Shown: positions 1 through 11,869, counted from the stretch's first letter. The stretch: DNA of 64,000 nucleotides from Chinchilla lanigera (GCF_000276665.1 NW_004955404.1:35362025-35426024), one strand, 5' to 3'. Notes: a model not told the origin generated them from the letters alone. Numbers and translations: made by a program.

Positions 1-514
1 TGATTCTGTCCTAAGATCAATAAGTTGCTCTGCCGATAGCTGTCTTATTGGCAGATTTAAAAAATAGTTTAGGCATCATGTACAAGAGACCTAGCCCAAC
101 TGACTAGTATACAAGATCTACACCCAGGATTGCCCATCAACCCATTAATTCATTACTCTATTATTAGATGAATGGATTAATCTTCCTTTGAGCACAAAGC
201 TATAAAAATCTCTAAAAGGTACCACTTGGTCCCACCTCTACCACATGACCTCCCTTTTCCATCATGTGGATTCCTTAACATCTAGGAGCAGACAGTTCTT
301 CGGAACGTAGACACCTATCAGTGTGGTATTGATCTCATAGTCCTGAAGGCAGCCCAAGGAAAGTGAGTTTAATTTGTCTCTTCAAGAACACTGAGTGAAA
401 TGGAGCAAGGACAGTTTGCATCCACCATATTATGTAAATGGTACATTATTCTCTTATACCTGAGATATCATAGAAAAATGTAAAAAATGAAAATGAGTAG
501 TCTAGGGAGCAAAT
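1..514. other. Unassigned AT-rich sequence
   Basis: No repeat family, exon or RNA gene is recognised here. All frames are broken by frequent stops. It ends at the target-site duplication of the B1 SINE at 530. Confidence 0.5.
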
Positions 515-529
515 AAGGATAAATTCATC

Positions 530-684
530 CTGAAGTGGTGGCACACACCTGTAATCCCAGCACTCGGGAGGCTGAGGCAAGAGGATTGTTGTGAGTTTGA
601 GACCAGCCTGGGCTACAAAGTGAGCTCAAGGGCAGCCTGAACTGCATAGCAAGACCCTGTTTCAAAAAGACAAAAAAAAAAAAA
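530..684 (+). mobile_element. B1 SINE (7SL-derived), + strand, with TSD
   Basis: The body carries the B1/Alu-type phrases for the RNA polymerase III promoter region (CCTGTAATCCCAGCACTC, GGAGGCTGAGGC) and GAGTTTGAGACCAGCCTGG. A second GAGCTCAAGGGCAGCCTGAA block follows, which is the internal duplication typical of rodent B1. It ends in AAAAAGAC plus a run of A. The 15-bp direct repeat AAGGATAAATTCATC lies at 515-529 and 685-699, so the insertion borders are exact. Non-autonomous; it would have been mobilised by L1. Confidence 0.95.
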
Positions 685-699
685 AAGGATAAATTCATC

Positions 700-1619
700 T
701 ACATAGTTCAAATTCAGTGCAACCTTCTCGCTTTCTAACAGCTAACCACATTGATCATTCACGTGTTCGATCATCTGTAATTTTTTCAGTCATCTCTGTT
801 TCTACAGTCCTTTTTCTTTATCAAAAGTTTTTTTTTGACAGGTACAGACACTCTGAAATTGCATGAGGTCATGCTTCTATTAGATCCAAAGTGAAAGTTA
901 TAATTTTGTCTCTCATATACCCTACTTTATTTTTAACAAATTGGGGGAGAGGTTTTATTTATATAATCTGGGGAAAAAAAAGCATTTGGAAGCAATTAAC
1001 ACATTATCATTCTATTTTTTTAACTAGTGAGTGCTTCTTTAATCACAGTTATAATAAAGAAAATAAAAGTCAATAATAAAAGCTGATAGGAAATACATTG
1101 TTTTTCATTAATGCTTATTCAAAATCTTCTCTGTGGTACTAATTCCTTTCCTAACTCTTAATAAATTCCTAGGCCGATCATTGACATTTTTCAAGTTGTT
1201 GGATTTTCAAAAAATCTTTCTTCAATTTTAGATGTGAAACTAATTGCAGATCAATAATTGATATTTTCAATTCAGTGTACTCAACAAACTTTAATTCTAT
1301 TTAAAATTAAAATTTTTTCCCAATTCATGCCTTTTTTAGGGAAGAAGTCAGTGTATGGAGAAAGGGACCCTAACATCTGTTCTCTTCAGCACCTGCTGGG
1401 TCTTCTCCCTCCTTGTCAGATATTTGCTGGGTACATGAGCTTCTGGAACATCAAGAAAGGATTGGAAAATAAACATAACAGAGAAGGAAAAGATACTGTA
1501 CTGTTACTAGTGTGTGCTAGCACTGGTTTTCCATGCAATGGAAACATTATCACATTGACTGTGTCTCAAACTTGTGTATTCCTAGATATTTTGGTCCTTC
1601 CCCCTTGACCCAAGTCATG
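700..1619. other. Unassigned sequence
   Basis: AT-rich DNA with no repeat I recognise. An open frame of 116 codons at 1258-1608 has no recognisable domain, poor codon structure and no splice context, so I treat it as chance. Confidence 0.45.
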
Positions 1620-2260
1620 CATCACCTCTTCCTTCGTCAAATTTATACTTTTATTAGAGTTATTTTGGTAAAATGTACATATAAGTATCAATATAAGGTA
1701 TATAATTTTATCAATACAGATATATAAATAAATATACAACCATGCACTACTGCTAAAATCTAGATATGATTATGAATTCACATGTATACAATCACAAAAC
1801 CGCAGCCACAGTTAAGCTACAAAACACTTCTCTACTACAAAGCTCTCTTTGAATTTCTTTAGAGTTTATCTTCTTGGCTGTGCTGGCCATAGGAAACCAT
1901 CTGACAGCTACTTCTTATTACAGATAACTTGCTTCGCATAGAATTGTGTGTTACTTGTCCCTTCCTATAGGATGGGTATTTGTTCTTTTGTGTCTTCCTT
2001 CTTTCACTTGACTTAAATAAATTTTAGCTTTACTCATGTTGGGTATTTTGATAGCCCATTCTGTTTTACTTTTTTTTTTTCCTAAGTAGTATTTTACTGT
2101 GTGTGTGTGTATATATATATATATATACCAATATATATAATATTGGTTTTTAGATTTTAGTTTGGTTTTTAGTTTAGTTTATATATAATATTGGTTTTAA
2201 TTTTTAGCTACTTAAAATAAAGCTATGAACACTGGTGAAGTCTTTCCCAAAAGAGCTGGA
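1620..2260 (-). mobile_element. Old L1 3' UTR and ORF2 3' end, minus strand
   Basis: Read on the plus strand, 1650-2090 follows the reverse complement of an old mammalian L1 3' region. It runs from a TGGTAAAATGTACAT-like stretch, through TTTCACTTGACTTAAATAA, to a TTTTTCCTAAGTAGTATTTTACTGTG segment that matches the L1 phrase for 'GAGTAGTATTCCATTGT'. Near 2210-2230, AATAAAGCTATGAACA matches the next conserved L1 block. The element is strongly diverged and interrupted by a TG/TA microsatellite. It is probably the 3' part of the L1 continued at 2700-3640 and 5161-5860. Confidence 0.6.
2099..2127. repeat. (TG)n(TA)n microsatellite
   Basis: A short run of TG changes into TA dinucleotides. It lies inside the degraded L1 3' end. 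Confidence 0.85.
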
Positions 2261-2699
2261 CAAAATGTTTTAAAATGCCAGCAGTAGCACTCCATTTCAT
2301 GACAACTCATAAAGACACTCATGAAAGAAGACTTCCATAACTGCTTCACAATGTGGCAAGAATGATGGGATAAGTAATAGGTGAGTGGTTTTGGGGAATA
2401 ATAATGGCAATGTATCTTTTATGGCAATTTTAAAAAATTAAATATACCTTATTCTTTGTTCAGTCATGGAGTGTTTAAGTTGCTTATTTTTGTAATTACC
2501 TGTTTTGCAACTGCTAAAACCACTAATGGAATGCTGAATAAAAATGACCATTCATTCATCATTTCCAATTTTGAGGAATGCATGTAATAGAACACTGTAA
2601 ATTAAAGGAGGAAATTATTTTTTATTGTTTTTAGCTAAAAGTTATGTCAATGGATGTCAAAGTTTGTTAATTTCTTTTCCTCTAGGAAAGTAACAATAT

Positions 2700-3640
2700 T
2701 TTCCTCTTAATTCTAAAATATAATAAGTTTGTTATTTAATTTTTGGCTAGTATATCAATTCTGCATTTCAAGAATAATCTATGTTTGATCACAGTGCATC
2801 ACTCATTTCATATATTTTGTATTCAACTTGGTAACGTATTTTAAAGAATTTTGTGACTATGTACATGTGGAATTTTAATCCACATGCTACTGCTTTTTTG
2901 CAACGTCTTCTTTGGATTTTGTTTTTAGATTATGTTAGTTTTTTGTATAAAAATGGAAAGCGGCTCTACTTTTTGTTGCATAAGTGTTGAAAGATTGATA
3001 TTATTTATTTCTTTCATGAATACACAATAGAATTTATCCATAAAGCTGTCAAGTCCTAGAAACATTTTTGTTTGTTTTACTTTGTTTCTGCAAAAATAGA
3101 ATGAATTCAATTGCTTCAACAGATGTAAAGATATTCTGATAGCTTGTTTCACCTTTGTTAGTTTTGGTATTCCCACACTTCACCCAGTTGTGAAATGTGT
3201 GGCACATAAATATATATGTATAGATTTTTTCATTATTTTGTCATTATCATTTTTAAGTTTTAAGATTGGTTGTAGTAACCTTTCTTTCAATATTAATATT
3301 GTTCAGTTTTTTAACCTTTGCTTTCTTGATCATTCTGGTTAGGGATTTTCAGTTTTGTTCTAATTTTATAGGTATCTTTCTTGAAATTATGCATTTTCTC
3401 AATTGTTGTATTCTATTTCATATTATACTGAGTTGTGCTTTTACATATTTTAGTCCTATGCACTTTGACTTTATTTTGATACTAATTTTTCTTTCTGTAA
3501 GCTGCTTAAAATAGTATATCTTATATACTTTTCCCTCTGAGGACTGCTTTGATTAGAGCTAATAAATTTTATTATAAATTAGTTTTCATTATTCTCTATC
3601 TTCCTTCTGAATATTTTAACCTCTGGAAACATCCTGAAGT
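2700..3640 (-). mobile_element. Old L1 ORF2 fragment (reverse transcriptase region), minus strand
   Basis: The plus strand reads as a degraded reverse complement of L1 ORF2. Recognisable blocks are the region equivalent to 'ggataaatcccacttgatca...ttgaatt...ctagtattttgt' at about 2780-2860, the 'gaatttatc...tctggtcctgg' block at 3030-3060 (AGAATTTATCC...TCAAGTCCTAG), and the 'tttccctctgaggactgctttgat' block at 3530-3555. Many substitutions and stops; no working ORF. The element breaks off at about 3640 and resumes at about 5161 in the same orientation and at the next expected position, so the 1.5 kb between is a later insertion. Confidence 0.75.
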
Positions 3641-5160
3641 ATGTTGCTACATTTATATTTAGTTGCTTTCTCATTGCTGAGTGGAAATGTCCAATGTCCA
3701 CACTTTAAAGGAGAGGTTTATTTTGACTCACAGACTTCCTGTCATTGCCATTGTATTTTTGATGTTACTCTTACATCTTATGCATTGCTCCTTCAGAAGC
3801 ACATTGCCTGCTCTCCCTGGACTTCTTTTGACATCTGTATGCAAGCCTTCCTGACCCTACAGCTCTTGTATTCTGCATGCCTGTAAAATCATGTGATGAT
3901 GCCAATGTCCATTGCCAGCTTGAGCACTAGCCAGGTTGTTTGGCTTCATGGTTGCAGAGCCTTCAGAACCCTCTGAGCGCAGTGAAACGAATCTAGGGAA
4001 ACCAATTTCCTAGTCCTCCTTTCTCACTTTTGTACCCATGAGCCTGGAAAGTGTATGGTCTTGCTGATGTACCCTCAAAGCATTATTTTATTCCCTAATT
4101 CTTTTTAATGCTAATCTTTTCAACAACCATATTCTGTCAAAGTACAGGAGCTTCCTTTCTGGAGAAACTCAATACTTTTCAAATGGAGTTTTGCTCCTGG
4201 TTCTCTATAAATGACTAAAAGTCCTAAGTAATGTGCATGGTACAGCCTGACTGGTGGGCTGCCTTGAAATTTCCTCTGCCAGATTAATTAGTCTGCTGCC
4301 CTTATTCTCAGTCTCCCACAAAGTTTCAAGATATGAATAAAATGACAAATTTTCCATCAGACAATAACGTACTTAGCTGTAAGTGGAATCTTTATTCTCA
4401 ATTGAAACCTCTTGAGTCTGGGAACCTCTTGAATCAGGAACCTCTTAAATATTGTCTGGCTTTTTATCAGAATTCTATTCTTTTGAGCTCCATCCAGTAT
4501 CTCTCATGAAGCTCACTTTAAGGCATTCTATAGCTTCTCTAGTGAGCATCTCAAAATCTTTCCAAACTCTGTTCACAGGTCAGTTCCAAAGGCGTCTGAA
4601 TCGCAAGAACAGAAGCCTTTGTAGACACAGCAACATCCTGACTCTGGCACTAACACCTGTCTCAGTTACTTTACATCACTGAAACAAAATACTTGACACC
4701 CACAGTATAAAGGAGGAGAAGTTTATTTTGGCTTATATTTTTAGCTCATAGCTGGCTGACTTCAAGGGAGGAAGGTAAAGTGGAAGGGCGTGGTAAGAGA
4801 AAAGCTACTAATATCACGGCAACCAAGAAGCATATTAGGAAAGGAGGAGCCTAGAAGAGAGATAAGCCCTTCCAGGTCATACTTGAATACCCTCCTCTTG
4901 TGACCAGTCCCCACCTCCTAACATCCCATTATGTTAATGCACCCATATGATTCAGTCACCTTCCAATAGCTCTACCTATGAGTGCAAGAGGCTTTGAGTA
5001 CAGATAAATATAAAAAATTTCAAACATTGCTTTTAGAAGGGGTGACTTATATAGCTTACTGAAATTACTTGCAACTTGTGTTCCACTGCATTCAGAGAAT
5101 ATAGTATGTATGATGCCAATACACTTATTATGGCTGAGTTTCAGATTCAGCAAATAGTAT
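3641..5160 (+). mobile_element. Composite medium-copy repeat (A'-B-A) inserted in an L1
   Basis: Three parts are visible. A short A-type piece at about 3650-3730 includes TTTAAAGGAGAGGTTTATTTTGACTCACAG-like text. Block B occupies 3731-4650. A longer A-type piece at about 4655-5000 begins GTCTCAGTTACTTTACATCA and includes GGAGAAGTTTATTTTGGC. The same order recurs at 8330-9965. The A piece also occurs alone at 7140, 19112 and 31870, always on the plus strand. I do not know the family name with certainty. The layout resembles an element whose ends (A) flank an internal part (B), but that is inference. 5000-5160 is unclassified tail. Confidence 0.6.
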
Positions 5161-5860
5161 CTTTGGTGAATGAAGTGTATGTACCTATTTCCTTGAAAAT
5201 AACTTGTACTCTGAAGTTGTTGGGTAGTGTTCTATAAATACCAGCTAGTTTAAGGTTCTTAAGGAAGTCTAGATAATTTATGTGTTTACTGATTTTTTTC
5301 TAGTAGTTCTGACAGTTCGTGAGAGAGGGGTGTCAAAATACATTTTATAATTTTGAAATTGTTTATTCTGTCAGTTGATTCACATATCTTAGGCAGCACA
5401 CGTGTATAACCATTAGTTTGTGCTTATAAATTATCTTTGCATAATATTCTCCCCTTTATCTCTAGCCAAAATTTATTTTGAAATACACTTTTCTGATATG
5501 CAGATAGTCAGTACAGAGTTCATACATTTATTGTTCACAAAATAATTATTTTTTTCTAGTCATTTACTTTGAACATATATTTGTTGTATCTAAAGTTACT
5601 CTTGCAGACTGCATATAACTGGATCTTACTTTTTTCATGTTCTGCTATTTTTTTACCTTTTAATTAATTGTTCATTTCATAACTTTAAATGTAAACTCTT
5701 GTTTCATTGACCATGGGTTCTATGTCTGGTTCCTTGGCCCGGTTATTTTGTTACCATTATCCTTCATCTGATTTTCCTTCTTCTGTTTCTCATTTTATGA
5801 CTTCAAGTAAATTATTTAAATAATATTAGAATATAATTTTCATATACTTACTATACTCTT
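5161..5860 (-). mobile_element. Old L1 ORF2 fragment (endonuclease side), minus strand
   Basis: The start (ATCTTTGGTGAATGAAGTGT ... TACTCTGAAGTTGTTGGGTA ... TGTTCTATAAATACC) is the degraded reverse complement of the well-known L1 block 'atcttggtgaatgttccatgtgcactt...ttgttgggtggagtgttctataaatgtc'. GAGAGAGGGGTGTCAAAATA at about 5320 and the CTTTGACC-like and CATATAACTGGATCTTACTT blocks further on follow in the expected L1 order. It continues the L1 cut at 3640. No open frame survives. Confidence 0.75.
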
Positions 5861-6670
5861 GCATGTGATTCTTGATTTAGAAATGTGTAGCTGAGGATGA
5901 CCTCAAAGTTTTGTTTTAACCTGTGAAAAAATGAGCAGAATTATAAAACCTTAGTATAATTTATTAGCTAAAATTTTATCAATTTAGAAAATAATTGTCT
6001 AATATTCTTTACAAAGAGATCTTCATTATTCTCTGGCTTATCAAACACTTATTGTGCAATTATTAAGAAGAACTGGAGGAAAGTATGAGAACCAAGATCA
6101 TATGTAGGCCAGAGAGAGTGGACAAATTTTAGTATGTCACTGTCTTAAATACCCTACTTTACCACTTAGTCCACTTTACTTTTACTCAAAGTAGTCATTT
6201 TTATTTAGAATATTTTAACAGTTTATTAATTTTCCTGTGTCATCTAGTCTTTTGCAGTGTAATTATAAGAACAGGGTTTCTGTCCACCTGTTCTCTTTGT
6301 GTTTCAAGTGTCTGATGCATTGCCTGGTAATTAGTATCAACCCCAGAACTAATTTTTGAGTTAAATTGCCTGAATGAGTGAATAACCTTTAACACTACTC
6401 TCATAGCTCCCCTCATACACAAAACCAGAACACTGACAATTAGATTTCTTCTTTTATACCCCCTAACTCCCTTAAGTTTTAATTTCTCAAAACTTGCAGC
6501 CCAAGTCCGTCACTTGACTGTTTGGTGGACAGGGGTATGCTCAAGAAATAACAAAGGAGACAAGATGGACAAATAGTACATTTCAACACAGAGTAGCTAT
6601 GCACCCTCTCCACAGTGCATTTGTGCCATTCACTTTCCAAGAAAGGTAGAAATGTTTGTTTCCCAGTGCT
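5861..6670. other. Unassigned AT-rich sequence
   Basis: No repeat recognised with confidence. It may hold the degraded 5' part of the preceding L1, but I cannot align it by eye. Confidence 0.4.
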
Positions 6671-6671
6671 A

Positions 6672-6760
6672 AAGATGAAACCCAAGGTCTCAAGGCATTG
6701 CTGAAACCCAAGGCATATGCTGGGCAAGCACCTTACCACTGAGTTACATCTCCAGCTTCT
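6672..6760 (-). mobile_element. ID-type SINE remnant, minus strand
   Basis: Reverse complement of the tRNA-Ala-derived ID body is visible: GAAACCCAAGGTCTC, then CTGGGCAAGCACCTTACCACTGAGTTACATCTCCAGC. The last part is the complement of the A-box region (GCTCAGTGGTAAGGTGC). The poly(A) end is lost; old copy. Confidence 0.7.
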
Positions 6761-6954
6761 AATTTATTTTTAAAAATCTAGAAATTTATAATTTCAATTC
6801 TGAAACAAAAGCATGTTTTTTATACTTTAAAGTCAAAGTTTCACTTATTTACATTATAAATTATATATTAGTAGAGACTCATATTTGCATTGTAAGCCAG
6901 AAAATACTGCTTTTCGACTGTTGTCTGTAATATTCCACTTAAATTTGCACCTTG

Positions 6955-7078
6955 TTCCTTTCTTTTTTTCTCAATCAAGTTCTCACTATGTACCCCAGCC
7001 TTGCTTCATTCTTATGGTCCTCCTGCCTCAGCCTCCTTAATGCAGTGATTATAGGCAAGCACCACAAGGCCTGCCAAT
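6955..7078 (-). mobile_element. B1 SINE, diverged, minus strand
   Basis: After a T-rich start (poly(A) complement) the text reads TCACTATGTACCCCAGCC, TCCTCCTGCCTCAGCCTCCT and GTGATTATAGGCAAGCACCAC. These are the reverse complements of standard B1/Alu blocks. Diverged, with no clear target duplication. Confidence 0.75.
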
Positions 7079-7139
7079 AGTCTTTTTTGGGGGAAATAAT
7101 CTCTCATAATAGTGTCTATATTAAGCTGATTTCCACTGG

Positions 7140-7445
7140 TATGACATGATATTTAATACCAACAATTTAAGGAAGAGGTGTTAATTTAACTCATCTTTTA
7201 AAGTTATTTAGTTCGTGGTCATTGGCTTTAAGTCTTAAATACTATAGTGGAAGTATATGGTAAAATAAAGCTGCAAAGCACGCGGAGGTCAGGAGAGAGA
7301 GTAGAGGAACTGCAGCAAAGAGAAAGGGACAGGGGACCAGGCATAAATACCCAAGGCTTGGCCTTTGTGGTATACCCAAACACACCCAAAAGTGCAGTTT
7401 ACCAACCCCCAGGCAGATTCCAAATTTAATCAACTTGATGCTTCA
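7140..7445 (+). mobile_element. A-type medium-copy repeat, + strand
   Basis: Diverged copy of the A repeat seen at 4655, 9610, 19112 and 31870. It has a TTAAGGAAGAGGTGTTAATTTAACTCAT start, a purine-rich middle (GGAGGTCAGGAGAGAGAGTA) and a CCAAATTTAATCAACTTGATG end. That end is comparable to CCCAAAGTCAATCAAGTTGA at 9896-9915. Open frames across it on both strands are shadows of this repeat. Confidence 0.55.
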
Positions 7446-7849
7446 CACTAAATACAACATTCCTCCACTTGTCAACAAACACATACTCTTAAAACATACC
7501 TAATCTCAAAATAAAGACAATAGCAAATATGTGATTCTACTTAGCATAATATAAATATGCTGTATACAACTGGAAATGCAACAGTCTCTTCCATGAACTC
7601 TCAACAGTTCTCCAATCTTCTAAAAATCCAAGTCACTATGTCTTGTATGACTGAAGGCAAATTGTGGCTGTGAACCTCTATAAAGATCAAAAGCAAGTTA
7701 CATATTCTCTTTCTAAAAGAGAAATAGAGGAACAGAAAATAATTGGACCAAAGCAGGACTTGAACCCAGCAGGGGAAATGCCAATTATTCCTATCCCTCC
7801 ATATCAGGCAGTGTGATCACATGCTTGAGATGTGAATTCCAGAGGTCTT
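7446..7849. other. Unassigned sequence
   Basis: No gene or repeat recognised between the A repeat and the LTR-like segment that follows. Confidence 0.4.
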
Positions 7850-8252
7850 GGGGAGCCAATCTTATGGCATTTCTGATTGGAACCCTTACTGCCTCTCACT
7901 TAAGTTGGCTCTACTCCTGGCCTGTGGGACCTGTACCCCTCTCAGCTTGTAGGTGATTCTACCTACCTAGAATCACTCTATAATCTTACAGCCTAGGTAT
8001 AAAATAAATGGGACAGAAAGAAAGCAACTGCTTCTGCTGCTGCCAATTCACTTACTTTGTTGCTAGATGCCTTCTGACTGTCCTACTTTGTCAGGGACTC
8101 TTTTTACTCTGTGATGCTCCTCTGCTGTGCCAACCTGCCTTGGAGCCAGTGGACTATATACTGAAACCTCTGTATACTGTGAGCTGAAATAAACCAATAC
8201 CCCACATTTCTGGATGTTGGGTTTGCGTCTTAGCAACAAGAGAAGTAACTAA

Positions 8253-8254
<2 letters not shown>
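7850..8254 (+). mobile_element. MaLR-like LTR 3' part, + strand
   Basis: The right half reads CTGTGCCAACCTGCCTTGGAGCCAGTGGACTATATACTGAAACCTC ... TGTGAGCTGAAATAAACCAATA (a polyadenylation-type AATAAA) ... TTAGCAACAAGAGAAGTAACTAAGAC (split over lines). This order, 'gccttggagcc...aaataaacc...caacaagaaaactaa', is the 3' end typical of rodent MaLR-type LTRs. The left border is uncertain. A related 3' end is at 11930-12150. Confidence 0.5.
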
Positions 8255-8291
<37 letters not shown>

Positions 8292-8322
8292 GCACATGCA
8301 CACACACAGACACCCACACAGT
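8255..8322. repeat. (CA)n microsatellite
   Basis: About 17 uninterrupted CA units (8255-8288) and then a degenerate CA-rich tail. It lies directly at the 3' end of the LTR-like segment. Confidence 0.95.
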
Positions 8323-8329
8323 TTTTTAT

Positions 8330-9965
8330 GCCTTACAAGTTAGACTTACAATGGCCACCTGCAGAATTAGGGACAGAGAAATGGAAAACTACCATCCGTG
8401 TGCTGGAGCGCAGAAGGTCCAGTCCAAAGTTCAAGGCCTGGAGCTCACTTCAGAGTCCCCTGCAAGCCCATGTCAGGAAGGTGAAGGGTCTGCACTAGAA
8501 GCTGGAGTCTGTGCTGGAATCCTGTAGATGGACAGCTAAAGGCCATGGTAAAGACTGGAGTTCCTCCAAAGAAGCAAAAGTAAGACTTTTTCTTCTTTCT
8601 TTTCTTAATCCATCCAGACAGCAAGCATATTGATTGGTGTTACTCAAATTTAGGTTAAGTCTTCTCTCATCAGTAAGTCAATCATACAGACCTCCCAGGA
8701 ACTGTTATAAACCTATCTATTAGGCATCTCTTATGTGAGCTGACACCACAACTATCACAGACTGAATCTTTCCTCTGCAGGTGTTCCATGTTTCTGGCAC
8801 CTCTAACTTCCTTTGGCCTTTATAGCACATTTGACTTCATTCCCACAACTTTATTCACTTCCCTTTCAGGGGTTTCTCACTTGCTTTTTCAAGTCTTCCT
8901 TTGAATTCTGGGTGGAAGCTTCCCTGACCCCATAACTCCTGCATTTTGCTTGCCAATAAAACCAGCATCACAGGGATAATTCCAAGGTCTGCTACCAGCT
9001 CAAACAGTAGCTAGGCTTCCTTGGACCATTGTTGCAGCTGCATCTGAATGCCTGGGTGGTTGTGCACAATGAAATGAATCTTGAAGAATAAATAGGTATT
9101 CTAGGAACTCTCTTGTCAAATAACAGATTTATACATTTGCACTCTTGAATCTGCCATGGGTGGGCTTTTGCTAATTCCTGTGATGCACTAAATGTATCTT
9201 TATTCTTCTTCCTATAAAAAGCCCCTGGTTTTTAATGGAACATCTTTTCAGTAACTACGCTTCTTTGGGCCTCAACTTTGCATGCGGTTCCAACTGGGCC
9301 AAAATCATGTCATGAAATTTCTTTTGCTAGACTAATTACTGCTCTTAATCCTCAGTCTTCTTCAAAGTCTCAGGTCATGGACAAAATGTGGAAAAATTTT
9401 CGGCCAAAGTTTAACTCACAGACCCTAACCCAATGGCCAGTGGAGTTCTTTTTCCCAGTTGATATCTCTTGAACCTGGTCTTTACTGTCTGCATTCCTAT
9501 CAGTGTTCTAGTCTTCTGAGCTCCGACCAGAATCATCCACCAGTCTGTGCAGTTTGGGACTTCTGTAGCATAAATATTCAAAATTTCAAAGAAGTGTTCT
9601 GCGTTACTAAGATTTCCTGTTGTACAATGCAATAACTGGAACCCACAATTTAAAAGAGAAGTTTAATTTTGCTCACATTTTGAGCGAATTTAATCCGTTT
9701 TCACCAGGCTCTAAGACAGTTACAACAGAGTGAAAGGGCATGATGGAACAAAGCTGCTTATTTCAGCTTGGTGGAGGAATCAGAGGAGGGGGACATTGTT
9801 GGAGAAAAAAAGGGTAGGGAGCAGACACAGACTCCCCACACCTTACCTTAGGGGCACACAGACAGAGTGTGCCCCACCCGTCTGCAAGGTAGATCCCAAA
9901 GTCAATCAAGTTGAAAATCTACCCTCTACCCCAACTACCACATTCTTCTCCTAAGACATTTACTT
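8330..9965 (+). mobile_element. Second copy of the composite A'-B-A repeat
   Basis: 8330-8760 is an A-like segment ending near CACAACTATCACAG. Block B at about 8760-9605 aligns by eye with 3731-4650. Shared landmarks are GACCCCATAACTCCTGCATT versus GACCCTACAGCTCTTGTATT, CCATTGTTGCAGCTGCATCTG versus CATGGTTGCAGAGCCTTCAG, and TTCTGAGCTCCGACCAGAAT versus TTTGAGCTCCATCCAGTATC. 9610-9965 is the A repeat (TTTAAAAGAGAAGTTTAATTTTGCTCACA to AATCAAGTTGAAAATCTACC). A TATA-like CCTATAAAAAGCCCC sits at about 9211. Its function is unknown to me; ORFs here carry no recognisable domain. Confidence 0.6.
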
Positions 9966-10904
9966 TATTTCCAAACAAATTCTTAATTACCCTTTTCATT
10001 TTTCTATTGATGCTCATGTCATCTTTCCCTTCTCAGGAGCGGATTGGGTGATTCTATGCCTGTAACTTGTCTATTAACTCTTTCTTCTTATTTTATGTCA
10101 TCATATTCAAGGTCTAATAACATTTTATTGAAATTTTACCAAAAAGTGAAAATATGTTAAAACTCCGATATCTAATTTTAAATATCTAAAATCTTTTATT
10201 TTAGTAATTATTACAGAGTAGATATATTGCAAAACAATTTTACTGTAAGTGTAATTATTTTTGTTAGCTTTGATGCACTAAATAAGTTCTCAAAAAAGCT
10301 CCCAATTAGTCCATTTGTGTCTGGCAAAAGCCTTTACATTGTAATATTTTTCTAATTTGATTATCCACATCTAAATATTTTTGAATAATTGAAACGCTTT
10401 TCTAGCACATTTTTCTTCAAGTTGTATTTCTGTCTCTTTACAGGCTTGATCTCAGTTTGTGACTCGCTTGCAATGTTTTCTATTACTGTGCACTGTTTGA
10501 AAATGCCTTAATTGTGATAATCACTGGGCTCGTGGAGTGTGATCTGCATGGTGAGGATGTCTGGCTTGCCTTTTACATTTTCTTCATTTTCCACAATGAA
10601 ACAAATTTTAATCTTATTTGCTGTTATCCTCTAGCTTTTAATTTTTGTCAACTGTGTAGTATCATTTGTTTTTAGTATATTTTATAATCTATGATTTTTC
10701 AAGTTCAAACAGTCTTATATCTTACAAATTCTTTATTTAATTTCCAGTTGACTGCTGAAACTGACTTTAATATTTAAAAACACATTTGATATATCATTTT
10801 TTAAAATTTTCTTCTAGCCTTTGTGCAATACTTTTTCTTGGAGTGGTGATATCATGATGCTCCATGTAAAATAGTAGTTAAATTCTTTATCAACTGGTCC
10901 TATT
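9966..10904. other. Unassigned AT-rich sequence
   Basis: No repeat or gene recognised. Confidence 0.4.
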
Positions 10905-11280
10905 TTAGGGTTCTTTTAAATATATGGATGTGACTGAAGTCCATACTTATAAGTGAAATAAATCAGTCTTGCATGTGCAAGCATTGTATTGTCTCCCTAG
11001 TGTAAAAGGGAAAAGTGAAAAAAATATATCTATATAAAAGATAGTTATGATAGATATATTACTAATTGCTATTAGCTTATTAAAAGGATAAGTAAATGCC
11101 TATATTGCTTGATATTGTTTTTCATACCTATATCTTATATTATGAGCAACTACTTTGAAGATAACAATGTATAATATACTAGACATTTTCACTCTCCTAC
11201 AATCTTGTTTGTAATTTTATACCATTGTTTTTACTGTTTATTTTTCTCTTTAAAAAGTTTTTAAAAATTAGAAAAAAATA
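10905..11280 (+). mobile_element. 5'-truncated L1 3' end, + strand
   Basis: It shares ordered blocks with the L1 tails at 30080-30962 and 47105-48272: CCATACTTATAAGTGAAATAAATCAG, GTATTGTCTCCCTAGTGT, ATGAGCAACTACTTTGAAGATAACAATGT and a T/A-rich end. Only the 3' UTR is present, as usual for 5'-truncated L1 insertions. Confidence 0.8.
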
Positions 11281-11869
11281 ATACATGTATGTTGAGACAA
11301 CTATTAAAACTTTCTGAAGCAGGAATAAATATGAGGTCCTTAAAGAGGATCCAATCTTGTTATCTTTTTTACTGATTTTTTCTCTAACACCTTCAAGCCA
11401 ATAATTTCTAATACTTGTGTTTAAATCTCATCATATAGCTAAACTTGTTTCTCATGTACTGAGATGATACTTTATACACACACAACAGGCTAATCTATTT
11501 AATGGTTGTCGATATAATAAAACATTGCAATTCTTTTTGGTAATTTAACAAACTAGAAAAAGTATTACAAAAGTGTTATTTTAGCAAACTAGAAAAAGTA
11601 TTCCAAAAGTTTTCCAAAATTGGCTTGTTTCCTTCAAAGTAACTTCATTGTTTAAGCTGTTTAAAAATGCAAGATAAAAATAATAGAAGCACTACTATAT
11701 TTCAAGTGCACACATATACATGCACATGTAATACTATGTTTTATATCTACATGTCTGCACAAAGCCTCATCTACTCATGACTGGGACTTTTGGGAGATTA
11801 TTGGTCACAGGTATATGATCCTCATCAAGGAATTAGTGTACTAATGACTTTTTAGCTTAATGTGATTTG
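11281..11869. other. Unassigned sequence with a local 36-bp duplication
   Basis: AT-rich DNA. At 11549-11579 and 11585-11615 the string CAAACTAGAAAAAGTATT recurs with a 36-bp period, a simple local tandem duplication. Nothing else is recognised. Confidence 0.5.
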
